A stretch of DNA of 16,100 nucleotides from SXOA01 sp964444865 (GTDB lineage Bacteria; Planctomycetota; Planctomycetia; Pirellulales; Pirellulaceae). Where the stretch lies: assembly GCA_964444865.1 (NCBI GenBank), contig CAYUJE010000142.1:1-16100 (forward strand). The letters are read 5' to 3'. Shown here one piece after another: positions 1-6,161 of the stretch; positions within the stretch are counted from its first letter, which is position 1, and every line of letters starts with the position of its first letter. Both the position numbers and the translations under genes were made by a program. Under the pieces are notes generated by a model. It worked only from the letters and a program-made list of their open reading frames with translations. It did not search any database and was not told where the DNA came from.

Positions 1-134
1 TGGTGGCGGGGCGGTCGCAGGAAGCCTACACGCGAGGCCGCGTGTGGCTACGAAAAGAGGGCGTACTTGCTCTTGGCGAACTGGTGCGGGACAATGCGTT
101 CAGTTTTATCCCAGCCGCAAAGGAACCGATATTC

Positions 135-491
135 ATGCCCAAGTTAACCGTCGAAGGCGTTGGCGAGTTTGAAGTGCCCCAAGGAAAGCGGCTGGTGCTG
201 GCACTGGAGCAAGATGCCGGTGTGGACCAACTGCATGCTTGTGGTGGGAATGCCCGCTGCACGACCTGCCGCGTGGAGTTTGTCGCCGGAGAACCCGAAA
301 AGCTGACCGTGGCCGAACGTGATTTGCTGGCGGCACGGGGACTGGCCGGAATTCGCCTGAGTTGTCAAATCGCCTGCGATCAGGACATGGCGGTGCGCGT
401 CATCAGTCGCCTCGAAGGGAGCGGCCGCAAGGACGCAGGACACCCGCCGGCTGCCGAAATCCAACCACCTCCGGAATGGACCCAAAAGTAA
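135..491 (+). CDS. [2Fe-2S] ferredoxin (118 aa)
   Basis: A small soluble electron carrier with one plant/adrenodoxin-type [2Fe-2S] cluster. The four expected ligands are visible: C36, C42 and C45 in a CX5CX2C loop (ACGGNARCTTC) and C77 in RLSCQ. A further Cys (C81) follows closely. The beta-rich fold around the cluster fills roughly residues 1-92. The last 25 or so residues are Pro/Gly-rich and probably disordered. The start at 135 is chosen because AAAGGAA lies 9 bases upstream and the protein then begins directly with the ferredoxin fold (MPKLTVEG). The frame stays open back to base 3, but those residues match nothing in the family. The electron donor and acceptor cannot be told from the context, as the upstream neighbour is outside the window. 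The family call is firm and the partner is unknown. Confidence 0.88.
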   Translation: MPKLTVEGVGEFEVPQGKRLVLALEQDAGVDQLHACGGNARCTTCRVEFVAGEPEKLTVAERDLLAARGLAGIRLSCQIACDQDMAVRVISRLEGSGRKDAGHPPAAEIQPPPEWTQK

Positions 492-531
492 GTCCGTTTT
501 GTGGCGCTCCGCCGCGCCAAGTCAAAATAAT

Positions 532-556
532 TCTTTTGTTTATAGTGAACAAAAGA
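532..556. repeat. AT-rich inverted repeat after the ferredoxin gene
   Basis: A perfect 9-base inverted repeat, TCTTTTGTT (532-540) and AACAAAAGA (548-556), with a 7-base spacer TATAGTG. It starts 41 bases after the ferredoxin stop codon. It could be a weak transcription terminator or a protein-binding operator. It lacks a GC-rich stem followed by a T run, so a classical intrinsic terminator is unlikely. Confidence 0.55.
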
Positions 557-1015
557 GTCTTCTCGCGCATCTAGTGATCGGGAGAGCGGTGCGCGCGGAC
601 GATGCTGCGTGTGCGTTGGGTTTTCCCTTGAGTAATGGCGGGGCGCGGGCCGGCTTATCGCGAGTTATAGAGCTTTTTGCCTTTTCGGGGGTTGCGAAGC
701 TGCAAGCTATTGGGAGGCAAAGACTTGGGACGAGAAGAGTGGCCGCGAGTGACGCAAAAAAGAGGTTATATACGGGTGAATCAGGGTCAGTCATTCAGGG
801 TCGGTGGCTGGCGCAAGGTCAATACAAATAACGACTTACGCACGGATACTTACGCAATTCTGAATCACAACAGGCCCTTTTTTGGCCAAAATGAATCGAG
901 TGGATCAGGCTAAAGCTGGAATAGGCAAGGAGTTGCGGCGAGACGATGGACGCGAAGAAGGGAACTGAAAAACATGAATCAGAACGAGAGGAGGGGGTTC
1001 ACCGCGGCGATCGGA

Positions 1016-1063
1016 CGAGGCAGAGCCTCGAGGGCGTGCGTTCCCAGGGAGACCCCGGGAACG
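1016..1063. repeat. Twin GC-rich hairpin element
   Basis: Two adjacent hairpins, both with the loop AGA. The first is CGAGGC-AGA-GCCTCG (1016-1030), a perfect 6-bp stem. The second is CGTTCCC (1039-1045) paired with GGGAACG (1057-1063), continued inside by one A/C mismatch and GGG/CCC closing on AGA. The second resembles, from memory, short palindromic intergenic repeats ending in GGGAACGAG that occur in several planctomycete genomes. That family link was not checked here. It is not followed by a T tract, so it is unlikely to be a simple terminator. Confidence 0.6.
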
Positions 1064-1174
1064 AGGAGGGAGCCGTTTGCATCATGAATCGCTTGTCGCC
1101 GGGAGGCCGGGTATCATGACCTGCCGGCTTGTTTGACTCGTCAGTTTCCTCTCACCATTTCCAAGGGTTCCAAC

Positions 1175-2461
1175 ATGACCACTCGTCGCACATTTCTGAA
1201 GACTGCCGCCGCTGCTTCGTTGTCGCCGCTGCTCTTGCGGAGCAACGCCTGGGCTGCCGCGAACGAACGGCTGACACTGGGATTCATTGGAGTGGGGAAG
1301 ATGGGGCGGGGGCACCTCGATGGGTTTCTCGGCCGCCAGGATGTGGAGGTGGTGGCGGTCAGCGACGTGGTGCAGGAACGGCTCGACGATGCGGCCGCGC
1401 GGGTGGAGAAGCGATATGCCGACCGGAAGGCGAGCGGCAGCTTTAAGGGGGTGAAGGCGTACGGCGACTTCCGCGAGCTGCTGGCTCACGGCGGCCTGGA
1501 TGCGGTCGTCATTGCCACGCCGGACCACTGGCATGCGATTCCCTGCATCCTGGCGGCTCGGGCGGGGAAGCACATCTACTGCGAGAAGCCGCTCACGCAC
1601 GACGTGGCGGAAGGGCGGCGGATTGTGGACGAAGTGGCGAAGAGCAAAGTCGTCTTCCAGACCGGCAGTCAGCAGCGGAGCGAGTTCGGCGGCCACTTCC
1701 GCAAAGCGGTGGAGTACATCTGGAACGGCCGCATCGGCAAGATCAAAACCATTCGCATCGGCGTCGGCGGCCCGGCCATTCCGTGCGATTTGCCGACGCA
1801 AGAATTGCCGGCGGGAACGAACTGGGAAATGTGGTGCGGTCCCGCGCCGCTGCGAGGGTACAACGAGGTTCTCTGTCCCAAGGGAATTCACAACCATTTC
1901 CCCGCCTGGCGCACCTATCAGGAATACGGCGGCGGTGCGATTGCCGACATGGGGGCTCATCACTTCGACATCGCTCAGTGGGCCATGGGAACCGATCGGA
2001 GCGGCCCGGTGGAAATTGTTCCGCCGGAAAAACCGGGCGAAGGGCACGGCCTGAAGTACGTCTATGAAAACGGCGTGACCATGATTCACAACGAGTTCGA
2101 AGGGGACGTGAAAGGGGACTGTGTCTTTGAAGGGACCGACGGCACAATCGTCGTCAGCCGGGGCGGCATTTCGAGCATGCCGGAATCGATCTTGAAGGAA
2201 CCGCTTGGCGACGGTGCCAAGCACGTTATCGAAGCGAACAATCACCACGCCAACTGGCTGGATGCCATCCGCACGGGGAAGGAAACCATCTGCCCCGCCG
2301 AAGTCGGCCATCGCTCGGCGACGATTTGTCACCTGGGGAACATCGGCTATCGCCTGGGGCGGAAGCTCACCTGGGATCCGGCGAAGGAAGATTTTGTCGG
2401 TGATCCCGAGGCGAGCAAGGAGCTCCGCCGCGAGGCGCGAGGGGAGTGGAGCAAGGTGTGA
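1175..2461 (+). CDS. Tat-exported Gfo/Idh/MocA-family oxidoreductase (428 aa)
   Basis: An NAD(P)-dependent oxidoreductase of the Gfo/Idh/MocA family, which acts mostly on sugars and sugar derivatives. The start at 1175 gives a twin-arginine signal (TTRRTFLKT, RR at 4-5, then an Ala/Leu-rich stretch to about residue 28). AAGGG lies 7 bases upstream. The Rossmann fold begins with GFIGVGKMG (36-44). ATPDHWH (114-120) and the family EKP motif (E137-K138-P139) follow. The C-terminal half has GGGAIADMGAHHFDIAQW (252-269), with Asp and His residues at the usual substrate-site positions. Export through Tat implies folding with cofactor before transport, a pattern common in planctomycete members. It stands alone on its strand, and the next gene is convergent with an 11-base gap. 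The substrate is unknown; a role in extracytoplasmic glycan breakdown is inference. Confidence 0.9.
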   Translation: MTTRRTFLKTAAAASLSPLLLRSNAWAAANERLTLGFIGVGKMGRGHLDGFLGRQDVEVVAVSDVVQERLDDAAARVEKRYADRKASGSFKGVKAYGDFRELLAHGGLDAVVIATPDHWHAIPCILAARAGKHIYCEKPLTHDVAEGRRIVDEVAKSKVVFQTGSQQRSEFGGHFRKAVEYIWNGRIGKIKTIRIGVGGPAIPCDLPTQELPAGTNWEMWCGPAPLRGYNEVLCPKGIHNHFPAWRTYQEYGGGAIADMGAHHFDIAQWAMGTDRSGPVEIVPPEKPGEGHGLKYVYENGVTMIHNEFEGDVKGDCVFEGTDGTIVVSRGGISSMPESILKEPLGDGAKHVIEANNHHANWLDAIRTGKETICPAEVGHRSATICHLGNIGYRLGRKLTWDPAKEDFVGDPEASKELRREARGEWSKV

Positions 2462-2472
2462 GGATGACGCAC

Positions 2473-3558
2473 TTAGTCGCAAATCCAGCGCATCAGCCCT
2501 TCCACGCCGCGCACCCGGTGCCGGTCCATCCAGCGGAGCAAGGGATAGCAGCAGACCAGGAAGGCGACCGCCAAGGGGAGCGACCAATAGATGGGCATGG
2601 CCTTTTGCCAGAACTGGGTTGGCTCGTTGCCATAGGTCACGCCGTAGATCCAGAGGGGCCAGATGTGAACCATGTGGTGCAGCAGATAAATCGAAAAGGA
2701 ATGCGAGCTGAAAGTGGTGGCAACTCGCCCGATGAAGCGGTCCTGGGCAAAGAACGGCTGAGAGTCGCCCCAGCGATGCAGTACGGTAAAACTCGTCACG
2801 GCTATGCCCAAAGTTCCCAGCACATATTCCGCCGAGGCGGGGAACATCGTCCAACCCTTCAGCCAGACAGTTTGTACCGCGGCTGGACTATAGGAGCGCA
2901 ACAGGATCGCCAGCCCAGAAGAAGCGAGCAGACCGATTCCCAGGATGAGCAGCCGGTTCAATGCTTGAGGGGAACGCTGCGAGATCGGAAAGAGGCAACT
3001 GGCGACGGAGAAACCGGCAATGGGGTAAATGAGCCAGGGAAAGAGCGGGAAAAAGCCGTTGACCAGGAATCCCAAGGAGACTTGAGACAGAGTCAGGTCA
3101 CATTCGAAGTAGCCGTTGAGCCAGTAGGCAGGGTAGTCGGAGAGAGTTCGCAAAAAAGGACTGACGAGATAAACGGACACGCAGACGAGGGGCGGAATCG
3201 GAGCGGGCATTTTCCGAATGACGTTGAACAGCACGAATGCCGCGCCGATGAACGTGAGGATATCCCAGTTGAAAGTATCCTCGGGGAGCCAGACGAGGAT
3301 ATTGAACAGGAACCCCGTGCCGAACAGAAACAATCCGCGGCGAATGGTGATCTTGGTGATGTCGGAATCTTTTCTGCCGCGGGCCTCCTGGGAATTGAGC
3401 CAGAGGCGATAGCTGACGCCGGAAAGAAAAGTGAACAGCGGCGCGGCGAAACCGGTCGGGCCAACGTTGATGGCACCCGACAAGTTTTCCAGGAAATGGA
3501 CCTGCACCATCAAGGTGATGGCCAGAGCGCGGAGAATGTCAATCGAGGTGTAGCGCAC
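2473..3558 (-). CDS. Multi-pass membrane acyltransferase, DUF1624/YeiB-like (361 aa)
   Basis: An integral membrane protein with roughly nine hydrophobic helices, beginning MRYTSIDILRALAITLMV. The R10...H21 spacing in helix 1 (RALAITLMVQVHF) and the FLSGVSY segment after the second helix match the heparan-alpha-glucosaminide N-acetyltransferase-like (DUF1624) and YeiB/OpgC acyltransferase group. These transfer acyl groups from cytoplasmic donors to glycans or lipids across the membrane. Start: the codon is GTG at 3558, only 3 bases after the stop of the DUF155-like gene, so translation is probably coupled; no strong ribosome site is seen. It is the last gene of a three-gene minus-strand cluster and ends convergent to the oxidoreductase gene. 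The acyl donor and acceptor are not predictable. Placement within the acyltransferase group is less certain than membership in it. Confidence 0.72.
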   Translation of the reverse strand: MRYTSIDILRALAITLMVQVHFLENLSGAINVGPTGFAAPLFTFLSGVSYRLWLNSQEARGRKDSDITKITIRRGLFLFGTGFLFNILVWLPEDTFNWDILTFIGAAFVLFNVIRKMPAPIPPLVCVSVYLVSPFLRTLSDYPAYWLNGYFECDLTLSQVSLGFLVNGFFPLFPWLIYPIAGFSVASCLFPISQRSPQALNRLLILGIGLLASSGLAILLRSYSPAAVQTVWLKGWTMFPASAEYVLGTLGIAVTSFTVLHRWGDSQPFFAQDRFIGRVATTFSSHSFSIYLLHHMVHIWPLWIYGVTYGNEPTQFWQKAMPIYWSLPLAVAFLVCCYPLLRWMDRHRVRGVEGLMRWICD

Positions 3559-3561
3559 GGC

Positions 3562-4482
3562 TTAGCTTGCCTGCCTGCTCAAGATATCCACCAGCAGCAA
3601 GATGCTTTCCACCGTCAGGATGACGATGATCACCCACTCCAAAGTGTTCGACTTGCGGGAGAGCATGTACTGGCTGGAACGCTCGGCGCACATTTCATAG
3701 ACGTTTTCAAAGACTTCGAGCTGGTCGCTGAGAAACTCCATCCGCTCGACCAGCCGAGTGCGCTCCTTGAGCCGCTCGCCCAGTTGGCCAGCCAGTGTGG
3801 GTGGGTGCATTGGGGGGCGATGGACGGCGGGCGTCATTCTTTCGAGGCGGGAGCGAATTCCCACCACTTGCCCAAAGCGCTTTTCGAGTTGTTCGCTGCG
3901 CTGCGCCGCTTGGTCATCGAAATGGAAGGCGAGCGGAGTGTCCGACTCCAATTGGGGCCAGTCGCGCGTCAGGGCGAGCTCGATTTGGCGAAGTTCACCT
4001 TCGTAATGGACGAATTCGACGATTGCCAGGCGGAGCGTGCTGAGTCGATCGGCGGGAGCAATGATCGCCGCCCGGCCCGGCGACCAAAGAACCCGCGCTC
4101 CCTGCAACGTGATGAGGTGCCCCTGGCGGCGGTCCGTTGGCACTCCTGGCTCCACCCAGTTCCAGACGCTGGCCAGCAGGTCCGGTGCTTCGTGGTCACT
4201 CGACGGAACAAGGAGCAAATCCAATTCTTGAAACGGCTCCACCGATGGCGACGAGGGAACCTTGTCCGCGAGTCCCTTCGTGAGAATCGCCCGACAGGGT
4301 CGAGGCTGGCTGAATTCCAGCAGGGCATTGGAGCCAGATTTTTCGCCCGCGACAAATTCCACTCGCTCGAGCATGGCATCGGACGGCAATCCAGTTGGGG
4401 GACTGGAGTGTTCGACGGGCGCTTGCTGAGGTCCCAGTGGTTCGTGAAGTTTCATAGGGCCTATTGCGGATTTAATGCTCAT
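3562..4482 (-). CDS. RMD1/DUF155-like membrane-anchored protein (306 aa)
   Basis: This resembles the DUF155 (RMD1/Sif2-like) family, known best from yeast RMD1 and mitochondrial relatives but also found in bacteria. The key evidence is the C-terminal layout: a charged helical segment (GERLKERTRLVERMEFLSDQ) leads into a second one (VFENVYEMCAERSSQYMLSR), then NTLEWVIIVILTVESILLLV, the family's signature of Leu-Glu-Trp followed by a single membrane helix and a short tail. The N-terminal 200 residues are soluble and poorly conserved. Start choice: ATG at 4482 overlaps the upstream FAD gene stop by 11 bases, and ATG at 4455 (MKLHEP, 297 aa) is the alternative. Neither has a clear ribosome site, which fits translational coupling. 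Middle gene of a likely operon. Molecular function is unknown for bacterial members. Confidence 0.66.
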   Translation of the reverse strand: MSIKSAIGPMKLHEPLGPQQAPVEHSSPPTGLPSDAMLERVEFVAGEKSGSNALLEFSQPRPCRAILTKGLADKVPSSPSVEPFQELDLLLVPSSDHEAPDLLASVWNWVEPGVPTDRRQGHLITLQGARVLWSPGRAAIIAPADRLSTLRLAIVEFVHYEGELRQIELALTRDWPQLESDTPLAFHFDDQAAQRSEQLEKRFGQVVGIRSRLERMTPAVHRPPMHPPTLAGQLGERLKERTRLVERMEFLSDQLEVFENVYEMCAERSSQYMLSRKSNTLEWVIIVILTVESILLLVDILSRQAS

Positions 4483-5830
4483 GCGTGAGGGCGGCCAACC
4501 AATTGGCGACGTAAGCGGCGGAGTCGAGAGTGCCGTTGAGCGTGGAATCGAACAAGTAATCTCCCACGACAAACAGATCCGGATGTTCCACCGGTTCCGG
4601 CTGATGCCGCCGGTCGAGGCTGCGCGGAGTGAGTCCCCCGGGGATGGCATTGACGGCGTTGACCCAGCGGTGGACTTTCCCCTCACGAAAACAGCTGCGA
4701 GCTTCGGCGAACTGCGGCGGCAGCGAAGCGAGCGCGCTCTCGATGAGGGCATCGTCATCCCACTGGCTCATTTCCAAGGCGGCTTCTCCACCCACCAGCC
4801 AGCCCAACACGCCATGAGGCGCCCAAGGCGACCGCGACGTCTCATCATAAAGGCAGCAGCCGCCGAACTGATCGAGCATGAAGAAGGAGTCTTCGAGTTT
4901 GGTTCTCCAGAATGGCCGGTCAAACAGGATGGAGATACGCAGGTAATGGGCGGGATGGTTGTAGTGCCCATGATGGGCCTTCATCGACGCGGAGAGCCTC
5001 GTACCCTGGAACTCGATGCTCGGCAAGCAATTGTTCGGCAGGGCCACGACGACAAAGTCGAAGGCATCTTGTCGAGGAATTCCGCAGTTGCGGGAAGTCA
5101 CGACGAGTTTGCCGTCGTTTCGTCGACCAATTTCCGTAACGACCTGACCGAGAAGTCGGGTGGCGTTGATCCTATGAGCGAGTTCCTGAGTGAATCGCTC
5201 ATTGCCTCCTTCAATGGCATAGAGCTTCATATACCGAGAATCGTTCATCAGGTAGTTTTGCAAACCATACGAGACACTGGTACGCGCCGGCTCCGTGGCC
5301 AGATCGCTGTGGATCTGGTTCTCGATATAGTGACGCGCCGCGGGTGACGGGATGTCTCTCAGGACTTCGTCAAAGTACGGCCCGGTCTGCGCGGCAAACG
5401 GAGAAACGCCCTCGTCAGCAAGGTAATACTCGCGGGGGCTCATCCAATCCTTGGCGGTACGATCAAACGCTGTGAGGGCCTCCCGAGCAACCTTTCCCAG
5501 ATTGTCTTGAATGTCGTCCAGATTGCTCAAAATCCGCTGGTTCATAATCACTGCCGAGCCCCCGAAGGGGGAGATCGACAGCCCCAACTCGGCAATCAGT
5601 TCCTTGAGAGGGTCTTCGTCGACTGGTGAGTAGTCATAGAACTCGGCGGCTCCGGCTTCGTAACTGGCCGGGTGAGATTGAAAGCGAGGATTTAGGACTT
5701 TGCCTCCCAGACGATCGGAAGCCTCGAAGAGGGTCGTCTTCAGGGGGCCGCTCGCGGCTTTTTGCAGGAAATAGGCCGTCATCAGGCCGCCGGGCCCTCC
5801 TCCGATGATTCCTACATTCCAAGTGCGCAT
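4472..5830 (-). CDS. FAD-dependent amine-oxidase-like oxidoreductase (452 aa)
   Basis: A flavoprotein of the NAD(P)/FAD-binding Rossmann class, amine oxidase/protoporphyrinogen oxidase-like. Evidence: the N-terminal dinucleotide-binding motif GIIGGGPGG (7-15), the ribose-binding Glu at the end of strand 2 (FEASDRLGGK, E36 and GGK 42-44), and the C-terminal FAD motif FVVGDYLFDSTLNGTLDSA followed by an AANW-type helix. The start at 5830 (MRTWNVG) places the Rossmann strand at the N-terminus; the frame is open 33 codons further up but those residues are not family-like. Only a weak GGA is present upstream. It has no signal peptide, so it is cytoplasmic. It is the first gene of the cluster with the DUF155-like and acyltransferase genes. 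The substrate is unknown. Confidence 0.8.
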   Translation of the reverse strand: MRTWNVGIIGGGPGGLMTAYFLQKAASGPLKTTLFEASDRLGGKVLNPRFQSHPASYEAGAAEFYDYSPVDEDPLKELIAELGLSISPFGGSAVIMNQRILSNLDDIQDNLGKVAREALTAFDRTAKDWMSPREYYLADEGVSPFAAQTGPYFDEVLRDIPSPAARHYIENQIHSDLATEPARTSVSYGLQNYLMNDSRYMKLYAIEGGNERFTQELAHRINATRLLGQVVTEIGRRNDGKLVVTSRNCGIPRQDAFDFVVVALPNNCLPSIEFQGTRLSASMKAHHGHYNHPAHYLRISILFDRPFWRTKLEDSFFMLDQFGGCCLYDETSRSPWAPHGVLGWLVGGEAALEMSQWDDDALIESALASLPPQFAEARSCFREGKVHRWVNAVNAIPGGLTPRSLDRRHQPEPVEHPDLFVVGDYLFDSTLNGTLDSAAYVANWLAALTHEH

Positions 5831-6161
5831 GTATTGTCCGAATCTGTCTTCGAATCTCGATGCGAGAAAACCTGCGGAGTACCCAGCAGACCGGCAGCGA
5901 AAGCGCGCAGCGGAAGCACCCGTATCCAACCTCTTAACAAGTAATAAGTTTCGTAAATAGGGACTTTTTCAGCAAGGGATGGTCTCTGGTTAACGGCGTT
6001 GTAAGAATCGGCTTAGAAAAGATAGGGGTAGAACGGGTGATGTTTCGACCCAGAAATGAAAAACCGGCTGCTCGGTTCGTCCTGAACCGAGCAGCCGGGG
6101 TGTTAAGCCAGACCAGATTGTCTCCCGACCGGCATCCGACCAGTGGAAGGAGGCTTCTTAC
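5831..6161. other. Intergenic region between FAD gene start and YTV gene stop
   Basis: This 331-base stretch must hold the promoter for the minus-strand FAD/DUF155/acyltransferase cluster, as well as the terminator of the YTV gene at 6059-6098. No promoter box pair with good spacing was found on the minus strand. Short frames here, for example 5762-5944 plus, are not convincing genes. Confidence 0.6.
6059..6098 (-). terminator. Intrinsic terminator of the YTV-repeat gene
   Basis: A perfect 15-bp stem, CCGGCTGCTCGGTTC (6064-6078) pairing with 6084-6098 around a 5-base loop (6079-6083). On the minus strand the stem is followed by TTTTT (complement of AAAAA at 6059-6063). It sits about 64 bases beyond the stop of the minus-strand YTV gene, so it fits a Rho-independent terminator for that transcript. 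It also isolates the FAD cluster from read-through. Confidence 0.9.

Larger units (their letters stand above)
492..1174. other. Intergenic region without a convincing gene
   Basis: About 680 bases separate the ferredoxin gene from the oxidoreductase gene. The reading frames here (for example 499-831 and 677-913 on the plus strand) have no recognisable domain, no good ribosome binding site and a composition like shadow frames. Visible structure: an AT-rich inverted repeat at 532-556, two direct-repeat pairs with a 14-base period (781-802 and 834-856), a TTTTGGCCAAAA palindrome at 880-891, and two adjacent GC-rich hairpins at 1016-1063. A start signal AAGGG (1163-1167) serves the next gene. No clear sigma-70 promoter was identified. 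Confidence 0.6.

Noticed and set aside
499..831. 110-residue plus-strand frame in the first intergenic region
   Set aside because: No recognisable domain, no convincing ribosome site, and it overlaps the AT-rich palindrome.
1082..2854. 590-residue minus-strand frame over the Gfo/Idh/MocA gene
   Set aside because: Shadow frame of a GC-rich gene; the plus strand has a Tat signal, Rossmann motif and EKP motif.
2446..4488. 680-residue open frame on the plus strand across the acyltransferase and DUF155-like genes
   Set aside because: Low-complexity Gln/Glu/Arg-rich shadow. The opposite strand has membrane helices, family motifs and tight gene packing.
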